This document shows, one piece after another, positions 46,300-58,677 of a DNA stretch of 64,000 bases. A program made the translations under genes and the position numbers. This DNA is from Clonostachys chloroleuca (taxonomy: Eukaryota; Ascomycota; Sordariomycetes; Hypocreales; Bionectriaceae). The stretch covers positions 7,440,001-7,504,000 of the forward strand of contig JBANAY010000003.1 in assembly GCA_037952775.1 (NCBI GenBank). The letters run 5' to 3'. The notes under the pieces are model-generated. The model was not told the origin of the DNA. It worked only from the letters and a program-made list of their open reading frames with translations, and did not search any database. Positions within the stretch are counted from its first letter, which is position 1. Each line of letters begins with the position of its first letter.

Positions 46300-49200
46300 A
46301 CTATAAAGATAAGTACTAAACTAGTAATATTAAGTATATTTAACTTAATTAAATAGTAAATAGATATTATAAAAGTATTTAATATATCTACTACTTTAAA
46401 AGAACTAGATAACTAGGATACTTTTAAATAGGTAGCTATAATAAATATAGCTAGTAAAAGAGTTCTATATTTTATATAACTTAAAGAAATAAGTAAATTT
46501 TATACTTATTAGCTTAAGGAGCTAGTAATCTCAGAATATTTATAATATAAAGTAAAAGTCCTGACTATAAATATAAATAGAATATTAAGCTTTATTTAGA
46601 GAGAATAATCTATATATTAATATATTAAGCTTCTTAATAAAGATAAGGAGGCCTATAAGATTAAATAAACCTCCTATTAAACTCTAGTTACTTAATTTAA
46701 TAAAGAGACTAATAGAATATATAATATATTTAAGTAGATAACTAAATATATAGCCCCTTATTATACTAAGACTTATACTCTAGTAATTATTTATATAGAA
46801 GAGAAAGATAATATTTACCTCTTCTTTAAGAATTTAAAAGATATATATAGTATAAATAAAGCTAATAGGAGAAAATATATATAAGAAGTATATTCTAACT
46901 CTCTAAATCAGACTAGGAAACCTAAAATAGATTAGTAGGCTTAGATTAATAGTTAGAAGAAGGTAATAAGAATAACTAGGCTTAGGAAGGTTCCTAATAT
47001 ATTAAGCTCTTCTAAATAGTTTAATAATCTAGAGAAATACTTAAATTTAAGGTTTAAATTACTCTTATAAATAGTAAAAAGCTAGAACTAATCTAAGATA
47101 GATAATAGTATATATAAGCTATTAGTATTTATTAAATCCTTTAGAGATAAGCTTAGGACTTTTAAAAAAGGTTTAAATAAAGAGTTAAAACCTTATATTA
47201 CTAAAGGAAACTTTAGCCTAATCTTTTAAAAAGAAAATCTACTAGATAAGAAGTAAAAATAAGAAATAGAGGAAGAAATAACTAAATATAAGGATAAATA
47301 ATAAAAGAAAGCTAGGAATAATAGATCTAACTATATTCTTTATAGGAATAAATATAAGGGTATTAATATAAAGAACTATTAGCTACTATTCCCTAAAAAC
47401 CTACTGCCCTATCTTAATAAAAGGAAACTATAGTCTAATAAGTAGAAGAAATATTTAGAAGAGGTCCCTAAAGCTTAAAGGCTTTATAATAAGCTTATTT
47501 AAGTAAAAGAAGAGTAGTATTAATAATTAGCTAATTAAAATTATATATTAAGCTATATAATTATCTTCCTTATTAAGAATAATAGCTATTTACTATAATA
47601 CTTAGCTCTTCTTAATTTAGAAACTATATTATATTTATTTAATAATATGATAAGATTTAGGAATTTTAAATAGGTTACTAAAAGTAAGGAGATTTTTATA
47701 GATTCTATAAGCTTTCTAATATTAGGATATAGTAAAGTAACTCTATAAGTATAAAATAAATAAAATAAATTATATTACTTCTATCTTAACTAAGTAGTCT
47801 ATTACCTATAAATAAAGGCTAATCTAGTATTACTCCTAAAATTATAGTAATAAGGATATTAGTAGAACTAAAAGAATAATAAGAATTTAATTAAATATAA
47901 TAGTAGATTAATACTTTATAAGCTAGATAATTACTATAACTAGTATATTATTAAATATAATATAGAAATACTAAAATAAACTATATTTACCCTATTCTAA
48001 TATAGATTTATAACTTAGAGGAAGAGACTAAATAGAAGTAATTTAATTTATTAGTACTAGTACCTTAGATACCTAGAGCTAAGATTACTTAAATACTTAG
48101 TAATCTTAATAAACAGGGTATAAATAATAGACTTAATAACTATTAAATATAATATATATAGCCTAGTAAAGATAAAATACTAAGAGAGCTATAAACTAAG
48201 AGAAAGAAGCTTAAATCCAGAAGAGTACTTATTAATTAACTTCTATAACTTCTAAGAAGGAATTAAAGGCTATAACTTATATATAATTATAATAGATAGA
48301 AATTCTAATTTTATCTAGGATTATTATTTTAAAAACTAGAAGGAGTAAAGTATTCTTTAAATACTAATATATCTAATTTAGATATTTAAAACTAGATATA
48401 AAATAACTATTAGATACTTAGAAATAGATAATAAGCTTTAAAAGAACTCTCTTATTTATATTTTCCTATATAATAAAATAATTAATATAGAAGAATATAT
48501 CCCTTATACTTAATAGTAGAATAGCTTAAATAAATATTCTAAGGGGGTAGTAAAAGAGAAAGTAAAGCTATTAGTAATTAATAGTAACTTACTTAAGTAG
48601 TTATAGCCTAAACTAGTAAGAATAGCTATATATTTACTAAATAGAACTCTAAAGATAAAGCTTAAATAGAAAATACTATATTAAAGCTTCTTTTTAATAA
48701 TACTAACTATAAACCTAGAGATTAAGACTTAACTAAAGATTTCTTACTTAAAAATAATTAGCTATAAAGTATTTATAATAAATAAAACAGTTTAATTAAA
48801 GATATAATAACTTAGGTTATAGCTAGACTTAAAAGCCTAAATAGACTATCTAGTTAAATATAATTCCTAAAATATTTTCTAAGTTTAGAATCTAATTACT
48901 AATAGTATCTATATTACTAGGGATATAATCTTTAATAAAAAAGAGTTATTTAATCTAAATAAAGTTTAAATATATAAAACTATTAGGAAGTAAACCCTAG
49001 AGGAAATATAAGAAAGATTTTAGTTAATACTTTAATCTGAATAGATTAATTAAGTAATAAAACTAACTTAATAAGAAAATAAGCTTAAGATAGAAAAAAT
49101 AAACTTTAAATAACTAATTAATAACCTAGAAACTAGTATTAAAGTATAAAAAGAAGAAGGGTATATAGAAGATAATAAATATCTAATATATTACTTTATA

Positions 49201-51110
49201 CCTCTCCTAATATTATTTAAGAGCCTAGTAATAAGCCTTCTAATATATTTAATTAAGTTAGGAGGTTTACTATAAACTCTTAAACCCTTTAGTAAACTAT
49301 TAATTACTCTTAACTAAGCCTTTTATATTAGTTTACTAACTATTCCTTTAGTAAAAAGCTAAAATAAAGTTTAAACTAAAGCTATATATATTAGATATAT
49401 ATATAAATAACTAAAACTAAAGATTAAAACTTAAACTAAATAAATACTTCTTAAATCTAAACCTTAAAGTTAGATATATTATTAGAGCTAGCTACTAGCT
49501 ACTCCTAATATATCTAGAGATCTTAAAAGCTATAAGTTTAAAAGAGAATTTAAATAAGCTGAAATTAATTATTTAGAGAGCTATAAGTAAATAAAAACTT
49601 AAATTAAGATTTTAAGGTTTAATTTAAAGATCTAAAACTTATAAATCTTAGACTATATATAGAGATATACTTATAAGTTTAATAAGTATAGTTATCTTTA
49701 AAAGTTTAAAGCTAGACTTATTACTTAAAGAGACTAATAGTAGAAGGCTACTACTAAAGAAACCTATACTATAATATTAGCAGGTAAGTTATTCAGAATA
49801 CTTCTAATAATAGCTATAAGATTTAATCTTAAAATACTATAATATAATATAGTAAATATATTTATAAATACTAATCTACTAGATAATATATTTATATAAA
49901 TACTATCTAGTTATAGAAAGTATAATAAGAAGTTAAGTATCTTATTACTTAAGAAGATACTTTATAGCCTATAAATTATATCTCTTTTATAGTAAATAGA
50001 GCTTAGTTTAATACTATAAAGCTTAGACTTTATACTAATTCCCTATAAACTATATTACTATACTAAGTTAAGAATTCTATTATTCTTCTATATAGATAAT
50101 ATTATTATTATATATAAGAAGAATAATAAAGCTACTATAAAAGCTATAATTAAAGCTCTAAAGATAAAATATAACCTAATTAGTAGAAATAAGCTTTAAT
50201 AGTTCCTTAGGATAGAGATTATCTAATAGTATAATATATTATACCTATAGATTATATAGACTATATATCTGGAAAAAATATATAGATTATATACTTTAGA
50301 TAATAAGAATATAACTCCTATAGATAAAACTAAGCTCCTTCTAAATAATAGAATAATAATATAAAAAGTAGCTAACTAGTATAAATAAGCAGTTAGATTA
50401 ATTCTATATACTATAGTAATTTTAAAACTAGATATAGCTTTTATAGTTTCCTAGTTAGCTAGGTTTATAATTAACTCTAGCTAATAATACTATAAAGTAG
50501 TAAATTAAGTCTTAAATTACCTAAATACTACTTATTATCTTATTCTATAATTCAGAGGAGGAAATAAGTATAAAGTCTATAATAATATCTTATTTACTAA
50601 TAATATACTTAATTATAAGAGTTTATAAGCCTATATAATAAAGCTATTTAATAGTCTAATTAGCTAGTAGGCTAATAAGTAAGATATAGTTATAATATTA
50701 ATAATAGAAGCTAAGTTACTATTATTAGTATAGATAGCTAAGGAAGGGTTATTCTAATAGAAACTAATCTTAGAACTAGGAATTAAGCTTAATAAGCTTA
50801 ATTTATATCTTATATATAATAACTAATAGATAATTAGTATTCTTTAATAGCTACTTAAAAAGTTAAAGATAAAGCTAAAATATATAAATATCTATAACTA
50901 TTAGTTAAGAGAGTATATTTAGAATAAAATAATTTATATTTCCTATAAATAAAATATAAAATTAATTACTAATAGTCTAATTAAATCTCTCTAAGGAGCC
51001 TAGTTCTAAGAAAGCTATAGGTAACTTAAACTAGTTAAGATTAAAGAAAAGATTAAGAAGAGAAGAAGAGATAAACTTAAAGAGAACCTAATAGAAGATA
51101 TTATTATAGA
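46300..51110 (+). pseudogene. RIP-destroyed copia-2 polyprotein
   Basis: Domains in order. Gag-like sequence spans 46,300-47,350. Protease is near 47,600-47,760 (FNNMIRFRNF in place of HMTxxxxxFxxF, then ILGYSKVTL). Integrase is near 48,250-48,680 (IIIIDRNSNFI, PYTQQQNSLNKYSKGVVKEKVKLL, IYLLNRTLK, where PYTPQQNGVAER and YLLNRTP are expected). Reverse transcriptase is near 49,770-50,200 (LFFYIDNIIIIY for YVDD, then FLGIEII). RNase H ends near 51,000. All inactivating changes seen are of the RIP type; the only ATG noticed in this stretch is at 47,647. Confidence 0.72.
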
Positions 51111-52750
51111 ACTATAATAATAAGAGATATTTTATATAAATAAATATTAGAAGTAGTAAAATAAACTTTAATTCTAGCTATAAGAGTTATAATAGGAGGG
51201 AGAGATCTTAACCTTAGGGCTAGAAGGCCTAATATAAACTAATAAAAGAAAATTTCTCTCTAAGGGCTAGAAGGCCTATTAAAATAACTAAACTATACTT
51301 ATTTAAAGAAGATAAGAGTCTTTAGAGGAAGGGAATATACTAGTATAATACTTATATAAAACTACTTTAGCTATAATATAGTACTTCTTTTCTTCCTTAT
51401 AATACTTTAGCTATAACTATTCTTAAAGTTAGTATATAAGCTTTAAAACTATAGAATAAAAGTACTTATAGGGTTATTAGCTATAAGAGCTAGGCTCTTA
51501 GTCTTTTAGATATAGTCTAAGAAAAAGAATACTATTAGAATAGTACCCTTAGGGCTATAAATACTAATATTAATTATAAAATAAGTATTAAATAAGTAAA
51601 AGGAAATTTATATTAGCTTATAGGAACTATCTAATTTATACTACTTATAATAGCTAGGAAGAGAGCTTCTATTCTTATTAAAGTAGTTCTAATACTATTT
51701 ATAAGAGAAGCTTATAAGAGCTAAGTTTAAATACCCCTTATAGAGAACTATTTATAGTCCCGGGGTACTATAAAATAGTTAAATAAAGCTTAAAATAATA
51801 GATAAAGGAGTAAACTTACTTCTAGAGGGTAAGATATATAGTTTTATACTCCTCCTCCTCTTAGAGATAGTATATATAAGTCTCCTTATACTTCTTCTTA
51901 GCCTTCTCCTACTATTACTTTTTAGTAGTAATAGTAGTAGTAGAAGTATAAGTACTAGTACTATAAATACTAATTAGTACTTAAAAACTATAATTCTAAA
52001 CTTAAAATACTTATAAGGGGGAGATAGTAAGAGGTATAATAAAATTAATCTATTAAACTATTAGTATATATCTAAAATAATCTAGGAAAATAAATAAATA
52101 AAGCTAGAAATATATTTACTACTTATAAGAGAGAAAGAGAATCTAAAAAATTAATTCCTATAATAATATTAGTAAAACTATTAACTAATAGAAGTTATAA
52201 TATAAAAAATATACTAAGAAGAAATACTTATAAATATATAATTAGCTAAGGAAAAAAAAAAAAAGAAAAGCTTTCTATAAGATTACTATAAAAGTATTTA
52301 TTTAAGAGCTATTTTATATTTTCCTCTTTATATCTTATATTAAAGGTTATACTTAATAGGAGTTCTTACTTTATAGCTTACTTTTATAATTATAAACCTA
52401 TTTAAACTATATAATAATAGGAAGTTTAATTAAATATACTATTTAATAGAGAAAATAAATATATTTATTATAAATATACTTTAAAAAGCCTAAATAATAA
52501 AGTAGAATAAAATTTAATACTATAATATAAACTAACTATTTAGCTTATTTAAATATCCTAATAATAATAATAATAAATTATAAGTATTATTTTATTAAAA
52601 CTAACCTTATCTATATAAACCTAATCTTAATTATTCTATTTTAACTTTTAATTTCTTTTTAATAATTTAATACTATTATATAAATAAACTATTAATAGGT
52701 ATTTAATTTAATACTATAGTATAAATAATAGCTTCTGCTCTGAAGGGATA
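51111..52750. other. Long region between copia-2 pol and its 3' LTR
   Basis: About 1.6 kb after RNase H, similar in size to the extra 3' region of copia-1. It contains an A-rich run near 52,252 and a (TAG)n-like stretch near 51,930. No domain was identified on either strand. Confidence 0.4.
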
Positions 52751-52967
52751 TATTAGAACTAAGGCTTTATATAATTTAATATAATTAGTTATAATTAAGA
52801 GCAGTTTACCCTAAATATACCTTCTTTCCTAGATTAGAAGAGTATTAGGCTTAAAGAAGAGATATATACTAAATTATATAATTATTCCTACTGGAAGTAC
52901 TGGAATAGTATAACTTAGATAAATAAAATAATATAATTTCTGCCTATCCAATGTGTGAGATCGAACA
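52751..52967 (+). repeat. Right LTR of copia-2 (217 bp)
   Basis: Its final 35 bp (CTGCCTATCCAATGTGTGAG...) are unmutated while the same bases of the left LTR read CTACCTATTTAATATATAAG. It marks the sharp right border of the AT-rich island. Confidence 0.87.
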
Positions 52968-52972
52968 GGTTA

Positions 52973-55900
52973 TCACAGTACAAGATAAAGGCCCCATATT
53001 ATACAAATACAAATTATATCTGCACAAGTCTTACACTAAAAATTCCTCCTTTGCGCATCTGGGCCTATATACAGCATGGGGCGGCATACATATATTACGG
53101 TAGGGACCTATTTATGAGATACGGGTGAGGGGGGTTCTACCCTTGTGTTCATGAGACCTAACCAATTAAGGAACCTTTTCTCATCTCAGTCGATCTTTTA
53201 CCCAGACCCAACTTGACACGAGGACAAATGTTCCCAGAGGCGGAAAACTGGGACTAGGTTGCATTGGCGGTGATAAGCCTACCCCGTGCCCAGGTCTAAT
53301 AGAAGCTTGTGGTATTCCCGCGGGGTAGAATGTCTACATTGACTGCTACTGTTTGGGGAGGAGTAAGATATGAGTTGCATAATATGGCGTTACTGGATGG
53401 ACGCCTGGAACCACAAGGTCCGTTCTTGCCTGTTCTTGAGCCTTGGTCGAGATATTTGTTGGCCATAGTCCAGTACAGAAATAGTTAAGGATTGATAAGC
53501 TGTACCCGATGGCTTTAGATAGTAATCATCCTATTAGGTATCTAAGGTTGGATAATCTCTGGATAAAACGTATCGGCTCGGGGAACCCCCACGATTGCAA
53601 CGTCACTAACGGGGGTAAAGTGGCCATATGTAGGCAAGCTATCTATTCAGCAAATAACCATACACGGTACGACTGCAACAACTCGACATTTCATAGGCCA
53701 GTGAGCAGGACCTCTAGACGGGTGAGCAAGTCAAGATAACGCAGCCCCACTGATACATGTATATCTTCCAATATGAGGTACCTTTTGCATACCTAGTTTG
53801 GTGTTGATACCCACGGTATCATCCTCGACGGTGTACGGCCGGCGAACAGTCCGACGTAGGACTCTTCTCCGACACACTACCAATAGGAGAGGTAGTCCTT
53901 AGCTTCTAAAGAACTCGGTGGCTCGGTAAATAGAATTATGAAGTAGGGAATTCAATAACATTGATCAGAAATCTCTACTTTAATAACTTAATATAACTGG
54001 ATAGTTCTTTCTTCCGGTGTGGTATCTCCATAGTTCACTGTATTAGAATTCATACCCACTATCGGCAAAACTGGACAGCTAATTTCTAGATTCAAAATCT
54101 TAACAAGCTAGTAACTGATCAGAGCGGCTGTTATCTTCGGGTCTAATGCTCTTGAGCGAGGAGCTGACCAACCAGCAGCGATATAGGAAGCTGCTTCTCT
54201 ACGTGTATTAAATACGCGACAACGCAAATGCGAGTTGGCCGAGGCTAGGGGTCATCTGGGACATGGGGGTGGGCAAGGCGTGGTTTGGTTGGGAGTTGGC
54301 GGCCCTGAAAAGAAAAGGCTCCTGGTTCGCGTGGTGCCGGTGCCGGCGGCACAGGGAATCAGTTTAGCACAGTCCCAGAAAATGTCGCAAATTCTAGCGG
54401 CAGATCCCGTCCAAGACAACCTGGCAAGGCTTTTTCCAGTTCCGGCGATAGGCCTCGAGGTTGGAGTCGCAAGATCCACAACTGCTAAAGCGGTTGACTT
54501 GGTCCAGATGCGGATGAGGGTGTTAAGTGCAAGTGTGATGAAGTACCTTAGTTGCTGCCTGATCAGTAAGAATGTAATTGACCCAGCTTAGGAATTTGTT
54601 TTTCCTCAGAGAGGTAGACGCAAATGCAGGTCCGAGGCAGGTCCAAGGGAGATACACGGCCATGTGATGGTACCTGCAGGGAATTTTTTGAGTTTGCGCT
54701 TCCAGTTGTGAACCGCCTTTTGTCCTGGGCCAGCTCTCTTCTGTCCTCTTCCTCTTCTTCTTCTCTCTGCTTATGCGGGTGAGAGAGACTGTCTCGAACC
54801 TCGCCCGCATTCCTCGCCACCTTCACGAATGGAGCAGGCCCTTGCTTGGCGCCCTGCTTCCATCATTTCCATTCGGTAGTGTTAGCGTTTGTCCCATTTC
54901 GCAGAGGATGCTCTGTCACCCACGGAGAACAAACAAGTTGCTCTGCCCTAGGTGGCCATGGCGATGCTGCTACTGGGGGGACAACTCCAGGCATCAAAAC
55001 GAGGTGGAATGCTGTGCTCTGGCTTTCCCCAGTCCAGAAATGGCGTCATGACTGCCTAATCCTTTGGTATGACGGAAGATGATGATCGGGCTAACATGTT
55101 CCCAATAACAGCGCACTTGAGCAGACAAAATCCAATGCAATTTCCCCCCACACATATAACAGGACAACGTCCAAGTGAAGCAAATACTGATCACGTGAAG
55201 CGATTCGATATGTAACTAGCTAAATGGCCACCGATAGCGCCACCAAGAAAAGCAGAACCTACCATCTTCTCGTTCTGGGCACAATCTATCTTGGATCACC
55301 GCTGCCTGCTCCCAGAAGTGAAAGGGCGTTAAACACACAAGACTTCTGATAGATAGGGCACGGGGTGGCTTTGGCTTAGACAGCCACTCATTCCCCAGCA
55401 TCTCAGTGTTGCCCAAGGCCCGAGGAGCCATAGGGTGCATGGCTCCATACAGCAGCAACTGGTATTTCAAAAATTATGGATATGGTTAGGCAATGACATC
55501 AGCAATTCTTTTCATCTTGTTTCTCGGTGCTTAAAGCACCGTCTTCACATGAATGAGAATAATTCTTAACAGAATGCTTATTTAGGTTTACGGAGTTTTA
55601 GCTCATGGAGGTCATATGTTCATTTTTCCAGAGATAGACATACCGTGGAAGAGAAAGAGAATAAAGTTCAACAGCAATGAAAGCTGTCAGGGTCCGACAA
55701 CTCAACCCAATGAATATAAAAGCTTAAAAATATAGGCTTTCCTAGCCCGCCCAAGATGTAATCACATAGCAGGAAGATTCCAGGAACCTTCGTACGGATG
55801 ACTCACGTGCCGTCAGGACAGCGGCTCGTCGAATGACTATTAAAGCTACCTCATTCACCTGGCTTCCTTCATTCGTCTACATGACACGAAGAGAGGAAGG

Positions 55901-57126
55901 GTTATAGGAAATAGCATTAATAGAAATGCTTTCAAGCTTTAAAAACACAGTGGAAGGATATAGACATACAGGATGTGGTCAATTCCCATACTTAATGTCC
56001 CGCAAGTACATTCCGGTGCTGCGTGGATGCTGCCTCCATCAAGTTTGTCTTAAATTGTCAAGCAAGTGTTTCATTCCAGTCCCAATCTGGCCCAACAGTC
56101 GATTACCCCCAATGATCATCATTGTGAGCTGTAACAACTCCAACTAGAGATTCCGTCAAGCTTTCAGAGGCTGTTCAGTTCTGGCAGACAGTCTTAAGCC
56201 TCCAGTCATTCCGTGTCCTAGTAAGTTTATCCTCATCCCAACCAAGTGAATAAAGCATGGAGCATTTTCGCTTCTCTCTCCATTTACCTTATGCCGGCCC
56301 TTCCCTCCACCTCCTACTAATCCAGTGCAAAGGCATGTTGATCTTTTAGGCTCAACGATATCCCAATGTCCTTTCCTTGTTCGTCTGACCAAGAAGCCAA
56401 TCATGTTATACACAAAACTAAAGAAGTAGTCCTCCCGGTAGAAAATCTTATACTCAAGAATTCTAATACTTGGTTTATATCCGGCTCAAGTTAGATAGCA
56501 TACAGAGTACTAATCATCTCATCTTCAATAATGTGTCTTAACCTTAATTTCTCCATGGAAACTATAATCCTTCTTATTTAACAGCGTAGATCATATCACC
56601 ATCCTTGTGGTATGCTCTCAACTCACCAGGATAGTCAGTTGCTGGAGCCCATTCCTCATATTGTTATATTTCCTCTTACCAGCTCTATCCTCCGCGGGTG
56701 ATCTTCGTCATGGCCGATCTCACTAAGGTTCTGGTTGCAAATGATATACTTGAAATCATCATTCTTCATCCTGTCGATAGGTATTCTTCAACTTTAGACC
56801 CGCCGGAGGAAAGTTTTAGTCGAAAGTCATTCCGCATTCGGCCTCCTTCCCTACTATCTCCTGAAACTCACCTTGCTTAGTTACAGAGATATAAGATTCT
56901 TGGTTCGCTAGCTTAATCATCGAAGGCTGCCTACTAATACTCCTTCAATATCCCCTTGCCTGAGAAAGAGTTTGTAGCTATCCCCCCAGTCCCAATTCTT
57001 TACCAAGCTCATTGAATCACTTTAGCCTATCGTGAAAGTCGAGCCTCGCTCCCGTCCTCCCAACTTGACCGACTCTCGCTAGTCGAGGCAAAACAGATCA
57101 GTCCACTAGCTACAGTCTCTCCTAAG
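52973..57126. other. 4.1 kb of normal-composition DNA without a supported gene
   Basis: Base composition returns to gene-like values at once after the island. Short frames (53509-53739 plus, 54235-54591 plus, 54523-54810 minus, 55216-55470 minus, 55926-56147 plus, 56156-56413 minus) mostly lack an ATG start or any motif, and no convincing set of exons could be joined. The last 150 bp are pyrimidine-rich (CTCCCGTCCTCCC) as in fungal promoters and probably serve the surface-protein gene. A non-coding RNA or a lineage-specific multi-exon gene cannot be excluded. Confidence 0.5.
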
Positions 57127-58665
57127 ATGCGATATACCGAATTTTTTGCGCCACTGGCGCTCCTCGTATCCACGGCCATGGCTCTGCCTCAAGGCCCTAG
57201 TGGTCCTCCTGGTGATGATCCCGGCGGTCCTCCCAGCGGTGGTCCGGGTGGTTATCCCCCTTATCCTGTCCCTTCTTGGGATGGTCCAAGCTGGCCTTAC
57301 GGCACTGGACATTCATGGCGCCCACAACCAACTTATCACCCAGAGCCGCCCTATCACCCGAAGCCAACTCCTTGGGTCCCACCCTACCACCCAAAGCCAC
57401 CTCTTAACTCCACGGTGATTCCCACTACCAAGTCTTCGGTTGATCTCCCTGGCAAATCCATTGTTACTCCTCCAGCCAGCAGTATAGTATCTTCCGTAGC
57501 CTATCAAGTCGCTCCACACGTAAAGCTATCCTCACAGGCTCTGGCTCAAGAGGCATCCTCTGCGCTGGCTCTAGGAGCCGAAACAAGACCAGGACCAGGA
57601 GGGGGAGGGGGAGGAGCAGAAGCGAAATTAGGAGCAGAAGTAGGAGCCGAAACAAGACCAGGACCAGGAGGGGGAGGGGGAGGAGCAGAAGCGAAATTAG
57701 GAGCAGAAGTAGGAGCCGAAACAAGACCAGGACCAGGTGCAGAAGTAGGAACACAAGCAAGACCAGCACCACCACCACAACGAGCACAAGCACCAGCACA
57801 AGCACCACAACTACCACAACCACAACCAGTACTAGGGGGAGCTCCGGGAGGAGCACCAGGGGGAGCTCCGGGGGGAGCACCAGGGGGAGCTCCGGGGGAG
57901 CACCAGGGGGAGCACCAGGGGGAGCTCCGGGGGAGCACCAGGGGGAGCTCCGGGGGAGCTCCAGGAGGAGCAGCACCAACAGTAGGAGAAGGACCAGTAC
58001 CACAACGACAACCAGCACCAGGGGGAGCTCCAGGAGGAGCAGCACCAACAGTAGGAGAAGGACCAGTACCACAACGACAACCAGCACCAGGGGGAGCTCC
58101 AGGGGGAGCTCCAGGAGGAGCAGCACCAACAGTAGGAGAAGGACCAGTACCACAACGAGTACAAGCACCAGCACTACAGCCAGCACCAGAACCAGCACCA
58201 GGAGGAGCAGGAGCAGCAGCAGGAGCAGCAGTAGGCGCAGCACCAGCACCAGCACCAGCACCAGTACCACAACGAGTACAAGCACCAGCACTACAGCCAG
58301 CACCAGAACCAGCACCAGGAGGAGCAGGAGCAGCAGCAGGAGCAGCAGCAGCAGCAGGAGCAGGAGTAGGAGCAGCACCAGCACCACAACGAGCACAAGC
58401 ACCAGCACCAGCACCAGGTATAGGACCAGGAGTAGGACCAGGAGGAGCAGGACCAGTACCAGCTGCTCCGGCTCCTGCTCCAGCACTATCCTCTGCTCTA
58501 GTACCTGGTTCTGGTCCTGCCCTAGCTCCAGCTCCCAACAATCCATCTAGCCCTCCAGTTCCGGCTCCAGCTCCTACCAAATTGGGTGTTCCAGCTGGTG
58601 CTACCACTAAGCGTGTTGGCTTCAGCGCTGTTATCTTTGCTATCATAGCCGCCTTATTAATATAG
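57127..58665 (+). CDS. GPI-anchored, Pro/Gly/Ala repeat-rich cell-surface protein
   Basis: Single exon of 512 codons. The N-terminus MRYTEFFAPLALLVSTAMALP is a secretion signal. Residues 21-95 are rich in Pro, Gly, Tyr and His (repeats of YHPKP/PYHPEP), followed by a Ser/Thr-rich part (100-150) suited to O-glycosylation. The centre (about 155-480) is tandem repeats: GAETRPGPGGGGGG-AEAKLGAEV (two full copies and a partial), GAPG units, AAPTVGEGPVPQR (three), and VPQRVQAPALQPAPEPAPGG (two). The C-terminus has a small-residue region, then VGFSAVIFAIIAALLI, a hydrophobic tail typical of GPI-anchor signals. Wall or plasma-membrane location is inferred. Within 57,889-57,960 three G-runs are one base shorter than the 6-G run at 57870-57875, so the protein passes through both other frames (GEHQGEHQGELRGSTRGSSG) before returning to GAPGG. 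Long ORFs on the opposite strand are by-products of the repeats. Confidence 0.85.
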   Translation: MRYTEFFAPLALLVSTAMALPQGPSGPPGDDPGGPPSGGPGGYPPYPVPSWDGPSWPYGTGHSWRPQPTYHPEPPYHPKPTPWVPPYHPKPPLNSTVIPTTKSSVDLPGKSIVTPPASSIVSSVAYQVAPHVKLSSQALAQEASSALALGAETRPGPGGGGGGAEAKLGAEVGAETRPGPGGGGGGAEAKLGAEVGAETRPGPGAEVGTQARPAPPPQRAQAPAQAPQLPQPQPVLGGAPGGAPGGAPGGAPGGAPGEHQGEHQGELRGSTRGSSGGAPGGAAPTVGEGPVPQRQPAPGGAPGGAAPTVGEGPVPQRQPAPGGAPGGAPGGAAPTVGEGPVPQRVQAPALQPAPEPAPGGAGAAAGAAVGAAPAPAPAPVPQRVQAPALQPAPEPAPGGAGAAAGAAAAAGAGVGAAPAPQRAQAPAPAPGIGPGVGPGGAGPVPAAPAPAPALSSALVPGSGPALAPAPNNPSSPPVPAPAPTKLGVPAGATTKRVGFSAVIFAIIAALLI

Positions 58666-58677
58666 AAGATTGGGCCA

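Larger units (their letters stand above)
46043..52967 (+). mobile_element. Complete Ty1/copia-type retrotransposon, RIP-mutated (copia-2)
   Basis: LTRs of exactly 217 bp lie at 46043-46259 and 52751-52967, with 5-bp duplication GGTTA at 46038-46042 and 52968-52972. Ends are TATTAGAACC (mutated TGTTAGAACC) and GATCGAACA. The plus strand holds the polyprotein from about 46,300 to 51,110. Total 6,925 bp with no nested insertion seen. It forms the right edge of the island. Confidence 0.85.

Noticed and set aside
52973..57126. Several frames of 60-118 codons in the gene-poor right flank
   Set aside because: Most lack an ATG, overlap each other on both strands, and show no domain or consistent splice sites.
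57541..58480. Direct repeats that could suggest a CRISPR array
   Set aside because: Units are adjacent with no unique spacers, have triplet-based structure and lie in a coding frame of a eukaryote.
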